Shown piece after piece: positions 48,229 to 57,174 of a stretch of DNA of 64,000 bases (position 1 is its first letter; the number at the start of each line of letters is the position of its first letter). The DNA lies in NCBI RefSeq assembly GCF_036346615.1, contig NZ_CP107836.1, positions 3,596,001 to 3,660,000 of the forward strand. The letters run 5' to 3'. The DNA comes from Streptomyces sp. NBC_00523 (GTDB lineage: Bacteria > Actinomycetota > Actinomycetes > Streptomycetales > Streptomycetaceae). Under the pieces are notes generated by a model. It was given only the letters and a program-made list of their open reading frames with translations, did not search any database and had not been told where the DNA came from. The position numbers and the translations under genes are program-made.

Positions 48229-49122
48229 GTGGGAGTGATGAAGCGTTTCGAGCAGCGTCTCGAAGGTCTGGTCAACGGCACTTTCGCCAAGGTCTTCAAG
48301 TCCGAGGTCCAGCCGGTCGAGATCGCGGGTGCCCTCCAGCGGGAGTGCGACAACAACGCCACCATCTGGAACCGTGAGCGCACCGTCGTCCCCAACGACT
48401 TCATCGTCGAGCTCAGCGCCCCCGACTACGAGCGCCTGAGCCCGTACTCCGGCCAGCTGGGCGACGAGCTCTCCGGCCTCGTCCGGGACTACGCCAAGCA
48501 GCAGCGGTACACGTTCATGGGCCCCATCAAGGTCCACCTGGAGAAGGCCGAGGATCTCGACACCGGCCTCTACCGGGTCCGCAGCCGCACCCTGGCGTCG
48601 AGTTCGTCACAGGGTCAGGGACAAGGACAGGGCCCCGGCCAGGCACCGAGCCAGGGCCAGAGCTACGGCGGCCAGTCCCCCCAGGGGTACCCCGGCCGTT
48701 CCGCTCCGCAGGCCCCCGGTGGCTACGGCTACCCGCCCACCTCCGCCCCGCCCATGCCCGCCGGTCCGCCGCCGGGCGCAGGGCGTCACGGCGGTTCCGA
48801 CCGGCGTCCGCCGGCCACCCCCACCTCCCTGCCGAACGTGCAGGTGCGGCGCTGGATCGAGATCAACGGCACCCGCCACCAGATCTCCCGCCCGACACTG
48901 GTCATGGGCCGCAGCACCGACGCCGATGTGCGGATCGACGACCCCGGCGTCTCCCGCCGGCACTGTGAGATCAGGACCGGAACGCCCTCGACGATCCAGG
49001 ATCTCGGGTCTACCAACGGCATCGTGGTAGACGGGCAGCACACCACCCGCGCTACGCTCCGCGACGGCTCGCGGATCGTCGTGGGCAGCACCACCATCGT
49101 TTACCGGCAAGCCGAAGGGTGA
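48229..49122 (+). CDS. fhaA: FhaA: DUF3662 and FHA domain protein
   Basis: A 297-aa cytosolic phosphothreonine-binding protein of the PknB pathway. N-terminal DUF3662 domain (about 1-125: MKRFEQRLEGLVNGTFAKVFKSEVQPVEIAGALQREC, RTVVPNDFIVELS), a Gln/Gly/Pro-rich linker, then FHA at about 210-297 with the binding loops MGRSTDADVRI, SRRHCEI and LGSTNGIVVDG. GTG 48229 is 6-8 nt after GGAGGAGG; ATG 48238 is possible. First of six colinear genes; in mycobacteria FhaA binds phosphorylated MviN and influences peptidoglycan synthesis. Confidence 0.95.
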   Translation: MGVMKRFEQRLEGLVNGTFAKVFKSEVQPVEIAGALQRECDNNATIWNRERTVVPNDFIVELSAPDYERLSPYSGQLGDELSGLVRDYAKQQRYTFMGPIKVHLEKAEDLDTGLYRVRSRTLASSSSQGQGQGQGPGQAPSQGQSYGGQSPQGYPGRSAPQAPGGYGYPPTSAPPMPAGPPPGAGRHGGSDRRPPATPTSLPNVQVRRWIEINGTRHQISRPTLVMGRSTDADVRIDDPGVSRRHCEIRTGTPSTIQDLGSTNGIVVDGQHTTRATLRDGSRIVVGSTTIVYRQAEG

Positions 49123-49132
49123 AGCGGGGGCA

Positions 49133-49645
49133 ATGTCAGAGCTGACCCTGACGGTCATGCGGCTAGGTTTCCTGGCTGTTCTGTGGCTGTTCGTGATCGT
49201 GGCCGTCCAGGTCATCCGCAGCGACCTGTTCGGAACGCGTGTCACGCAGCGCGGCTCACGCCGCACCGCGAACGACGCGCGTCCGCCCCAGGGACGCCAG
49301 AACGCGGCACCGCCGCAGCAGCGCCAGCAGCCCGGCCGCCAGCGCCGCGGTGCGCCGACCAAGCTGGTCGTCTCCGAAGGCACGCTCACCGGCACCACGG
49401 TGGCGCTCCAGGGGCAGACCATCACGCTCGGCCGGGCCCATGATTCAACGATCGTGCTGGACGACGACTACGCGTCCAGCAGGCATGCCAGGATCTACCC
49501 CGACCGTGACGGCCAGTGGATCGTCGAGGATCTCGGGTCCACCAACGGCACGTACCTGGACCGGACCCGCCTCACCACCCCGACGCCCGTTCCGCTGGGC
49601 GCGCCGATCCGGATCGGCAAGACCGTCATCGAGCTGCGGAAGTAG
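49133..49645 (+). CDS. fhaB: FhaB (FipA): membrane-anchored FHA protein
   Basis: A 170-aa protein with an N-terminal transmembrane helix (LGFLAVLWLFVIVAVQVI), a basic Gln/Arg/Pro linker, and an FHA domain (about 85-170; TLGRAHDSTIVL, SSRHARIYP, LGSTNGTYLDRTRL). FhaB/FipA proteins recruit division proteins by binding phosphothreonines made by PknB-type kinases. ATG 49133 lies 10 nt after fhaA, preceded by AAGCGGGGGCA. Part of the pknB operon. Confidence 0.95.
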   Translation: MSELTLTVMRLGFLAVLWLFVIVAVQVIRSDLFGTRVTQRGSRRTANDARPPQGRQNAAPPQQRQQPGRQRRGAPTKLVVSEGTLTGTTVALQGQTITLGRAHDSTIVLDDDYASSRHARIYPDRDGQWIVEDLGSTNGTYLDRTRLTTPTPVPLGAPIRIGKTVIELRK

Positions 49646-49652
49646 TACGACA

Positions 49653-49680
49653 ATGAGCGAGCGGAGCGAGCGAGCCGCGG
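49653..49680. repeat. GAGCGAGCG-type short repeat
   Basis: GAGCGAGCGGAGCGAGCGAG between fhaB and pstP is an imperfect tandem of GCGAGCG units, a motif type seen repeatedly in streptomycete spacers. No function assigned. Confidence 0.4.
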
Positions 49681-49774
49681 GGGTCCGGGCATCGGACCCG
49701 GCCAGGCTCCCGACCGGAGGGTGGGCAGTGTGGCTCGAGACCGGCTGTACCCCGAACCGACGGGTGAGGTGCGC

Positions 49775-51283
49775 ATGAGTCTGTCCCTGCGCTTCGCCGC
49801 CGGGTCGCACAAGGGCATGATCCGGGAGGGCAACGAGGACTCCGGCTACGCCGGTCCCCGCCTCCTCGCGATCGCCGACGGCATGGGCGGCCAGGCGGCC
49901 GGTGAGGTCGCCAGTTCCGAGGTGATCTCCACCCTCGTCCAGCTCGATGACGACGTCCCGGGCTCCGACATCCTCACCTCGCTCGGTACGGCGGTCCAGC
50001 GGGCCAACGACCAGCTGCGGATGATGGTCGAGGAGGATCCTCAGCTGGAGGGCATGGGCACCACGCTCACCGCCCTGCTCTGGACCGGCCAGCGCCTCGG
50101 CCTGGTGCACGTCGGCGACTCGCGCGCGTACCTGCTGCGCGACGGCGTGCTCACCCAGATCACGCAGGACCACACCTGGGTCCAGCGGCTGGTGGACGAG
50201 GGCCGGATCACCGAGGAGGAGGCCACCACCCACCCGCAGCGCTCCCTGCTGATGCGCGCGCTGGGCAGTGGTGACCACGTCGAACCCGACCTCTCCATCC
50301 GTGAGGTCCGGGCCGGCGACCGCTACCTGATCTGCTCCGACGGGCTCTCCGGCGTCGTCTCCCACCAGACGATGGAGGAGACGCTCGCCAGTTACCAGGG
50401 CCCGCAGGAGACCATCCAGGACCTGATCCAGCTCGCCCTGCGCGGCGGCGGACCGGACAACATCACCTGCATCGTCGCCGATGTCTTCGACGTCGACAGC
50501 AACGACACCCTGGCCGGGCAGCTCAATGACACCCCGGTCGTCGTCGGCGCGGTCGCCGAGAACCAGGCGGCCCAGCTGAACGACGGCGGCGCGATGCAGA
50601 CGCCGGCGGGCCGTGCGGCCGGCCTCGGCCGTCCCGTACCGCCGCCCTCCGGCAGCTTCGGCCCGCCCGGCAGCGGCGACGACTCCGGCTACGACGGGAT
50701 GCCCGAGGGGTCCTTCGGGTCCTACTCCGACGACGACTTCGTCAAGCAGGGCGGCGGCCGCAAGTGGCTCAAGCGCTCCCTGTACGTGGTGCTCGCGCTG
50801 GCCGTCGTCGGCGGCGGGCTCTACGGCGGCTACCGCTGGACCCAGACCCAGTTCTACGTCGGCGCGAAGAACGACAACGTCGCGCTGTACCGGGGCATCA
50901 GCCAGGAACTCGGCTGGCTCTCGCTCTCGAAGGTCGAGACCGACCATCCCGAGATCGAACTCAAGTACCTCCCGCCCTACCAGCGCAAGAAGGTCGAGGC
51001 GACGATCGCCGAGGGCAGCCTCGCCGACGCCCGCGAGAAGATCACCGAGCTCTCCACCCAGGCGTCCGCCTGCAAGAAGGACGAGCAGCGCCGTGCCGCG
51101 GAGAAGGAGCACGGGGACGAGGGCCAGGCGCAGGGCACGGACACCGACGCCACCAAGGCGTCCAAGTCCTCCAAGACATCCGGTGGCGACACCAAGTCCG
51201 AGCAGACTTCCACGACTCCCACTCCTGGGCCCAGCCTCTCGGAGGAAGAGAAGAAGCTGGTCCCGCAGTGCGGTAAGAAGTAG
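49775..51283 (+). CDS. pstP: PP2C Ser/Thr protein phosphatase PstP
   Basis: A 502-aa membrane phosphatase opposing PknB. Catalytic domain (1-235): GMIREGNEDSGYAGPRLLAIADGMGGQAAG, VGDSRAYLLRDG, LICSDGLSGVV, GGGPDNITCIVAD, covering the metal-binding aspartates. A Gly/Ser linker, one transmembrane helix (SLYVVLALAVVGGGLYGGY, about 335-355) and an outer domain of ~145 residues with a Lys/Ser/Thr-rich end follow. ATG 49775 (GAGGTG just before) gives the conserved start; GTG 49730 behind GGAGGG would add 15 residues. Located between fhaB and the SEDS gene. Confidence 0.94.
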   Translation: MSLSLRFAAGSHKGMIREGNEDSGYAGPRLLAIADGMGGQAAGEVASSEVISTLVQLDDDVPGSDILTSLGTAVQRANDQLRMMVEEDPQLEGMGTTLTALLWTGQRLGLVHVGDSRAYLLRDGVLTQITQDHTWVQRLVDEGRITEEEATTHPQRSLLMRALGSGDHVEPDLSIREVRAGDRYLICSDGLSGVVSHQTMEETLASYQGPQETIQDLIQLALRGGGPDNITCIVADVFDVDSNDTLAGQLNDTPVVVGAVAENQAAQLNDGGAMQTPAGRAAGLGRPVPPPSGSFGPPGSGDDSGYDGMPEGSFGSYSDDDFVKQGGGRKWLKRSLYVVLALAVVGGGLYGGYRWTQTQFYVGAKNDNVALYRGISQELGWLSLSKVETDHPEIELKYLPPYQRKKVEATIAEGSLADAREKITELSTQASACKKDEQRRAAEKEHGDEGQAQGTDTDATKASKSSKTSGGDTKSEQTSTTPTPGPSLSEEEKKLVPQCGKK

Positions 51284-51306
51284 AGCCGTAGGGGGCCTTC
51301 AGCACC

Positions 51307-52719
51307 ATGAGCGTTGTCACCAACACGACCACGATCGGCGCGATCGACGCACCGAGCAGGCGCAACACCGAACTGATGATGATGGGCTTCGCCATCGCCA
51401 TCTCGGTGTTCGCCTACGCCAACGTGGGCCTGGCCATGGACGGCAAGCTGCCGTCCGGCATGTTCGGCTACGGGGCGGGGCTCGTCCTGCTCGGCGGTGT
51501 CGCCCATCTCGTGGTGCGGAAGTTCGCCCGGTACGCGGACCCGCTGCTGCTGCCGCTGGCCACTCTGCTCAATGGGCTGGGGCTGGTGCTGATCTGGCGG
51601 CTCGACCAGTCGCCGAAGCTGATCAGGGACGCCGAGAACTACTACGGGGTGTTCACCCCGTCCGCTCCCCGGCAGCTGATGTACTCGGCGGTCGGTGTGG
51701 CGCTGTTCGTCGGCGTGCTCCTGCTGCTGAAGGACCACCGCATCCTGCAGCGCTACACGTACATCTCAATGGTGGCCGCGCTGTTCCTGTTGATCCTTCC
51801 CATGTTCTTTCCGGCCAAGTTCGGCGCGAAGATCTGGATCAACATCGCCGGATTCTCCATCCAGCCCGGGGAGTTCGCGAAGATCATCATCGCGATCTTC
51901 TTCGCCGGGTATCTCATGGTCAAACGGGACGCGCTGGCGCTCGCCAGCCGCCGCTTCATGGGGCTGTACCTGCCGCGCGGGCGCGACCTGGGCCCCATCC
52001 TGGTCATCTGGGCGCTGTCGATCCTGATCCTGGTCTTCGAGACCGACCTCGGAACGTCGCTGCTGTTCTTCGGCCTCTTCGTGATCATGCTGTACGTCGC
52101 CACCGAGCGGACCAGCTGGATCGTCTTCGGTCTCCTGATGTCGGCTGTGGGAGCCGTGGGTGTCGCGAGCTTCGAGCCGCACGTCGAGGCCCGCGTGAAT
52201 GCCTGGAAGGACCCGTTCAAGTGCTTCCACACGGACGGCTCCTGCGAGCAGATCGGCAACGCCATCATGTCCTTCGGGTCGGGTGGCACGCTCGGCTCCG
52301 GCTGGGGCCAGGGCCACTCCGACCTGATCGGCTTCGCCGCCAACGCCGACTTCATCCTCGCCACCGTCGGTGACGAGCTCGGCCTCGCCGGAATGATGGC
52401 CGTCCTGCTGGTCTACGGCCTCATCGTGGAACGCGGTGTCCGCACGGCGCTCGCCGCCCGCGACCCGTTCGGCAAGCTCCTCGCGATCGGCCTCTCCGGC
52501 GCCTTCGCGATCCAGGTCTTCGTCGTCGCCGGCGGCGTCATGGGTCTGATCCCGCTCACCGGTATGACGATGCCGTTCCTCGCGGCCGGTGGTTCGTCCG
52601 TGATCGCCAACTGGGCCCTGATCGGCATCCTCATCCGCATCAGCGACACCGCCCGCCGCCCCGCGCCCGCCCCCGCACCCTCGACCGACGCCGAGATGAC
52701 CCAGGTGGTCCGCCCGTGA
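51307..52719 (+). CDS. rodA: FtsW/RodA/SpoVE SEDS peptidoglycan glycosyltransferase
   Basis: A 470-aa polytopic membrane enzyme polymerising lipid II into glycan strands together with the PBP encoded next. About 11-12 helices; SEDS signatures include FSIQPGEFAKIIIAIFFAGYL, FETDLGTSLLFFGLFVIMLY, SFGSGGTLGSGWGQG and GVMGLIPLTGMTMPFLAAGGSS. ATG 51307 follows GTAGGGGGCC. Its TGA overlaps the GTG of pbpA, so enzyme and transpeptidase are made together. Called RodA rather than FtsW from operon position. Confidence 0.94.
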   Translation: MSVVTNTTTIGAIDAPSRRNTELMMMGFAIAISVFAYANVGLAMDGKLPSGMFGYGAGLVLLGGVAHLVVRKFARYADPLLLPLATLLNGLGLVLIWRLDQSPKLIRDAENYYGVFTPSAPRQLMYSAVGVALFVGVLLLLKDHRILQRYTYISMVAALFLLILPMFFPAKFGAKIWINIAGFSIQPGEFAKIIIAIFFAGYLMVKRDALALASRRFMGLYLPRGRDLGPILVIWALSILILVFETDLGTSLLFFGLFVIMLYVATERTSWIVFGLLMSAVGAVGVASFEPHVEARVNAWKDPFKCFHTDGSCEQIGNAIMSFGSGGTLGSGWGQGHSDLIGFAANADFILATVGDELGLAGMMAVLLVYGLIVERGVRTALAARDPFGKLLAIGLSGAFAIQVFVVAGGVMGLIPLTGMTMPFLAAGGSSVIANWALIGILIRISDTARRPAPAPAPSTDAEMTQVVRP

Positions 52720-54173
52720 ACAAGCCCCTGCGCCGGATCGCGATCTTCTGCGGCGTCCTGATCTTCGCCCTGCTCGCGCGGACCAACTACCTGCAGTACG
52801 TGAAGGCCGACGCCCTCAACACCCGCGACGAGAACCGCCGCGTCCGCATCGAGCGGTACGCCCATGAGCGCGGCAACATCATCGTGGACGGCAAGTCGAT
52901 CACCGGGTCCGCCGAGACCAAGGGAAGCGACTTCAAGTACAAGCGGGTCTGGAAGGACGGCCCCATGTGGGCCCCCGTGACCGGCTACTCCTCGCAGGCG
53001 TTCGGCGCCACCCAGCTGGAGAACCTCGAGGACGGCATCCTCACCGGCAACGACGACCAGCTGTTCTTCAACCGGACGATGTCGATGTTCACCGGTGAGG
53101 AGAGGACCGGCGGCAACGTCGTCACCACGCTCAACGGCGCGGCCCAGAAGGCCGCCTTCGAGGGCCTCGGCGACAAGAAGGGCGCCGTCGCCGCCCTCGA
53201 CCCGCGGACCGGCGCCATCCTGGCGCTCGCCAGCACCCCCTCGTACGACCCCTCGTCCTTCGCGGGCAACGGCGTGTCCGACAGCAAGGCGTGGCAGTCC
53301 CTGAAGGACGACAAGAACAAGCCGATGCTCAACCGGGCACTGCGCGAGACCTACCCGCCCGGCTCGACGTTCAAGGTCGTCACCGCGGCCGCCGCCCTGG
53401 AGAACGGGCTCTACGACGACATCGACGAGGACACGAAGTCGCCGCTGCCCTGGCGCCTGCCGCAGTCGACCGACGACCTGCCCAACGAGGGCAGCATCCC
53501 GTGCAAGAACGCCTCGCTCCGCCAGGCGCTGCGGTACTCCTGCAACACCGTCTTCGGCAAGATCAGCGATGACCTGGGCAACCAGAAGATGATCGACGAG
53601 GCCGGCAAGTTCGGCTTCAACAAGGAGATCTTCACCCCGGTCCGCTCGAACGCCAGCGTGTACCCCGAGGACAACCGGCCTCAGAACGCCATGGCCGGCA
53701 TCGGCCAGGCGTCCAACCGCGCCACCCCGCTCCAGATGGCGATGGTCGCCTCCGCCGTCGCCAACGACGGCAAGCTCATGCAGCCGTACATGGTCGCCGA
53801 GCGCAAGGCGCCCAACCTGGACGTGATCTACACGCACGAGAAGGAAGAGTTCAGCCGGCCCCTCTCGGCGGAGAACGCCCAGAAGCTGCAGGAAATGATG
53901 GAGACCGTCGTCAAGGAGGGCACGGGCACGAACGCCCAGATCCCCAACGTCACGGTCGGCGGCAAGACCGGTACCGCCCAGAACGGTCTGAACAACAAGG
54001 GCAACCCGTACGCGTGGTTCATCTCGTACGCGAAGACCGACAACGGTTCGCCGGTGGCGGTGGCCGTCGTCGTGGAGGACAGCAGCGCCACCCGCGAGAA
54101 CATCTCCGGTGGTGGCCTGGCCGCCCCGATCGCGAAGGCCGTCATGAAGGCGGTCATCGACAGCGAGAAGTGA
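52716..54173 (+). CDS. pbpA: Class B penicillin-binding protein 2 (PbpA)
   Basis: A 485-aa membrane-anchored D,D-transpeptidase. An N-terminal anchor (IAIFCGVLIFALLA), a dimerisation domain, then the transpeptidase domain with Ser217 in STFK, SCN at 275-277 and KTG at 417-419, all in the expected order. GTG 52716 overlaps the SEDS stop. It cross-links the glycan made by its SEDS partner; in mycobacteria PbpA is a PknB target. The 167-nt gap to pknB may hold a second promoter. Confidence 0.96.
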   Translation: MNKPLRRIAIFCGVLIFALLARTNYLQYVKADALNTRDENRRVRIERYAHERGNIIVDGKSITGSAETKGSDFKYKRVWKDGPMWAPVTGYSSQAFGATQLENLEDGILTGNDDQLFFNRTMSMFTGEERTGGNVVTTLNGAAQKAAFEGLGDKKGAVAALDPRTGAILALASTPSYDPSSFAGNGVSDSKAWQSLKDDKNKPMLNRALRETYPPGSTFKVVTAAAALENGLYDDIDEDTKSPLPWRLPQSTDDLPNEGSIPCKNASLRQALRYSCNTVFGKISDDLGNQKMIDEAGKFGFNKEIFTPVRSNASVYPEDNRPQNAMAGIGQASNRATPLQMAMVASAVANDGKLMQPYMVAERKAPNLDVIYTHEKEEFSRPLSAENAQKLQEMMETVVKEGTGTNAQIPNVTVGGKTGTAQNGLNNKGNPYAWFISYAKTDNGSPVAVAVVVEDSSATRENISGGGLAAPIAKAVMKAVIDSEK

Positions 54174-54340
54174 GACCGCTCACACCCGGCCGCGAAAGCG
54201 CCTCTGCGGATACCGGTCGGATATCAGGTATTGCCTGCGGGCCGATCAGCTGATGCGCGGCCGGTAGCGTATGCGCGAACAGCACACCGCCGGACCGCAC
54301 ACCGGTGCGGTCAGGACTGACGGAGAGGGCTGGAACAGTT

Positions 54341-56332
54341 ATGGAAGAGCCGCGTCGCCTAGGCGGCCGGTACGAGCTGGGCTCGGTGCTCGGCCGTGGT
54401 GGCATGGCCGAGGTCTACCTCGCCCACGACACCCGGCTCGGCCGCACCGTCGCCGTGAAGACGCTCCGGGCGGACCTCGCCCGCGACCCGTCCTTCCAGG
54501 CCCGGTTCCGCCGTGAGGCCCAGTCCGCCGCCTCGCTCAACCATCCGGCGATCGTCGCGGTGTACGACACCGGCGAGGACTACGTCGACGGGGTCTCCAT
54601 CCCGTACATCGTCATGGAGTACGTCGACGGCTCGACGCTCCGCGAGCTGCTGCACTCCGGGCGCAGGCTGCTGCCCGAGCGGACGCTCGAAATGACGGTC
54701 GGCATCCTCCAGGCGCTGGAGTACTCGCACCGCGCGGGCATCGTCCACCGGGACATCAAACCGGCCAACGTCATGCTGACCCGGACCGGACAGGTCAAGG
54801 TCATGGACTTCGGTATCGCCCGCGCCATGGGCGACTCCGGCATGACGATGACCCAGACCGCCGCCGTCATCGGCACCGCCCAGTACCTCTCCCCGGAGCA
54901 GGCCAAGGGCGAGCAGGTCGACGCGCGGTCCGACCTCTACTCGACCGGCTGCCTGCTCTACGAGCTGCTGACCGTCCGGCCCCCGTTCGTCGGGGACTCC
55001 CCGGTGGCGGTCGCGTACCAGCACGTACGGGAAGAGCCGCAGCCGCCGAGCAACTTCGATCCCGAGATCACGCCCGCCATGGACGCGATCGTGCTGAAGG
55101 CCCTCACCAAGGACCCGGACTACCGCTATCAGTCGGCCGACGAGATGCGCGCCGACATCGAGGCGTGCCTCGACGGCCAGCCGGTCGCCGCGACCGCCGC
55201 GATGGGTGCGGCGGGTTACGGCGGCGGCTACCCCGGCGGGTACGACAACGACCAGCCCACCACCGCCCTGCGCGCCGCCGACCAGAGCGGCGAGCGCACG
55301 TCGATGCTGCCACCGGTCAACCCGGACGACGGGGGCTACGGCTACGACGACCGCCCCGACCGCCGCAGGCAGAAGAAGAACCACACCTCGACGATCCTCC
55401 TGGTCGTCGCGGGCATCCTGGTGCTGATCGGCGCGATCCTCATCGGCAAGGCGGTCTTCGGCGGCGACGGTGGCGACGACGGCGCGTTCGACGTGCCCAC
55501 CATGGTCGGCATCACGGTCAAGGACGCTCAGAAGCTGGCCGACAACACGAACATCGTCCTCAAGGTCGGTCCGAAGGAAGAGTGCAAGGACCAGCCCAAG
55601 GGCAAGATCTGCCGTCAGACTCCGGAGGACGGGCAGATGAAGGAGCAGGAGACCGTCACGGTCTTCGTCTCCAGCGGCCCGCCGAAGGTCGAGGTTCCGG
55701 ACGTCACCGAGAAGTCCGAGGACAACGCCCGCGAGATCCTTGAGAAGCGCGGCTTCACCGTCAACGTCACATCGGTCGAGTCCGACCAGGCCGATCCCGG
55801 CACCGTCCTGGAGCAGTCCCCGAAGGGCGACACGAAGGCCGAGGAGAACTCCGAGGTCACGCTCAAGGTCGCCACGGAGAAGCTGCTCACGGTACCCAAC
55901 GTGTCCACCCGCTCGTACGACGAAGCGGTGAACCAGCTGAAGGGACTCGGCTTCACCAACATCGGCAGGTCGGACGAGGACTCCGACAAGCCGGCGAACG
56001 AGGTGATCGGCCAGAACCCCGAGCCGAACACGAAGGCCGGCAAGGACACCTCGATCATCCTGAAGGTCTCCAAGGGCCCGGCCGAGCCGGAAAAGGTGAC
56101 CGTCCCGGACGACATCGTCGGCAAGTCGTACCAGGACGCGAAGGCTCAGCTGGGAGGCATGGGCCTGGTCGTCGCACTCGGTCCCGGTTCGGTCGACAAG
56201 CCGGACGCCAAGGTGGTCATGAGCACCCCCGGGCCGAACCAGCAGGTGGACAAGGGCGGCACGGTCACCCTGAACACCATCGACGCCGGTGGCAACATCT
56301 TCGGCGGCCCGAACGGCGGCAGGGGTCACTGA
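54341..56332 (+). CDS. pknB: PASTA-domain Ser/Thr protein kinase PknB
   Basis: A 663-aa membrane receptor kinase. Kinase domain 10-275: LGRGGMAEVYLAHD, ATP Lys40, catalytic Asp138 in HRDIKPANVML, DFGIARA, and activation loop MTMTQTAAVIGTAQYLSPEQ with the autophosphorylated threonines. One transmembrane helix (about 350-369) precedes four PASTA repeats (about 378-655; PTMVGITVKDAQKLA, EVPDVTEKSEDNAREIL, VPNVSTRSYDEAVNQL, VPDDIVGKSYQDAKAQL) that bind peptidoglycan fragments or lipid II. ATG 54341 chosen; ORF opens earlier at 54305. Last gene of the cluster, before a strong terminator. Confidence 0.97.
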   Translation: MEEPRRLGGRYELGSVLGRGGMAEVYLAHDTRLGRTVAVKTLRADLARDPSFQARFRREAQSAASLNHPAIVAVYDTGEDYVDGVSIPYIVMEYVDGSTLRELLHSGRRLLPERTLEMTVGILQALEYSHRAGIVHRDIKPANVMLTRTGQVKVMDFGIARAMGDSGMTMTQTAAVIGTAQYLSPEQAKGEQVDARSDLYSTGCLLYELLTVRPPFVGDSPVAVAYQHVREEPQPPSNFDPEITPAMDAIVLKALTKDPDYRYQSADEMRADIEACLDGQPVAATAAMGAAGYGGGYPGGYDNDQPTTALRAADQSGERTSMLPPVNPDDGGYGYDDRPDRRRQKKNHTSTILLVVAGILVLIGAILIGKAVFGGDGGDDGAFDVPTMVGITVKDAQKLADNTNIVLKVGPKEECKDQPKGKICRQTPEDGQMKEQETVTVFVSSGPPKVEVPDVTEKSEDNAREILEKRGFTVNVTSVESDQADPGTVLEQSPKGDTKAEENSEVTLKVATEKLLTVPNVSTRSYDEAVNQLKGLGFTNIGRSDEDSDKPANEVIGQNPEPNTKAGKDTSIILKVSKGPAEPEKVTVPDDIVGKSYQDAKAQLGGMGLVVALGPGSVDKPDAKVVMSTPGPNQQVDKGGTVTLNTIDAGGNIFGGPNGGRGH

Positions 56333-56355
56333 CCCGCTCCGCACCCCGTACGAAC

Positions 56356-56394
56356 GGAGGGCCCCGGTCACCGCGAAGGTGACCGGGGCCCTCC
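56356..56394. terminator. Bidirectional terminator between pknB and sortase gene
   Basis: A perfect 17-bp stem (56356-56372 with 56378-56394) and loop GCGAA between two converging stops. Confidence 0.92.
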
Positions 56395-56412
56395 GGCGTC
56401 ACGGCACAACCG

Positions 56413-57141
56413 TCAGCGCAGCTCCACCGGCTTCGTGCGGTCGCGGTCGACCTTCTCCGTGCGGACCAGCTCGCCCCAGACGATGTAGCGGTACTTGGAC
56501 GTGTAGACCGGGGTGCAGGTCGTGAGCGTGATGTAGCGGCCGGCCTTCTTCGCGCCCGAGCCCTTCGGGACGGGGCCCAGCACGTCGACGTTGTACTTGG
56601 ACGTCTCCGGAAGCTCGCTGAAGACCTTGTAGACGTACCAGGTGTCCTTCGTCTCGAAGACGATCGCGTCCCCGGTGTGCACCTTGTCGATGTTGTGGAA
56701 CTTCGCCCCGTGGCCGTCCCGGTGGGCGGCCAGCGAGAAGTTGCCCTCCCTGGCGGAGGGGAGCGCGGATTTCACCGGATCGGTGTAGTAGCCGGCGACA
56801 CCGTCGTTGAGGATGTCGGTGTCGGTGCCCTTCTTGACGAGCACCTCGCCGTTCTTCATCGACGGGACGTGGAGGAAGCCGATGCCGTCCTTGGTGTCCA
56901 GCGCGCCGGGGCCGTCGGCCCACTTGTCGCGGACGGTGTGGCCCTGCTTGGTGGCCTCGCGGTCGGCGAGCACGTTCGTCCACCACAGCGAGTAGACGAC
57001 GAAGAGGCCGAGCACCAGACCTGCGGTGATGAGCAGTTCACCGAAGACACTGACCGCGGTCGCAAGGGGATGGCGGCCGCCCTTCCGCGTAGGTGGCGCG
57101 GACTCGTCGGTCCGCTCCTGGTCCTCGGTCGTCGCTGTCAT
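56413..57141 (-). CDS. Class E sortase, copy 1
   Basis: A 242-aa membrane transpeptidase that joins sorting-signal proteins to peptidoglycan. One transmembrane helix at about 28-50 and the sortase barrel with His140 (SLAAHRDGHG), catalytic Cys209 in TLTTC and Arg218 in YRYIVWG. Streptomyces class E sortases recognise LAXTG signals and anchor chaplins; no such substrate is encoded here. ATG 57141. It follows the second sortase by 33 nt on the same strand, so they are likely cotranscribed. Confidence 0.95.
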   Translation of the reverse strand: MTATTEDQERTDESAPPTRKGGRHPLATAVSVFGELLITAGLVLGLFVVYSLWWTNVLADREATKQGHTVRDKWADGPGALDTKDGIGFLHVPSMKNGEVLVKKGTDTDILNDGVAGYYTDPVKSALPSAREGNFSLAAHRDGHGAKFHNIDKVHTGDAIVFETKDTWYVYKVFSELPETSKYNVDVLGPVPKGSGAKKAGRYITLTTCTPVYTSKYRYIVWGELVRTEKVDRDRTKPVELR

Positions 57142-57174
57142 CGCACCGCCCTGTCTTCATGGCGTCCGGCCCGT

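Noticed and set aside
49653..49680. GAGCGAGCG repeat as a coding start for an upstream extension of pstP
   Set aside because: The frame is Ser/Arg nonsense and ribosome sites support starts at 49730 or 49775.
54359..56371. A 670-codon minus-strand frame opposite pknB
   Set aside because: Covers the full kinase and PASTA coding sequence; composition is that of a complementary-strand shadow.
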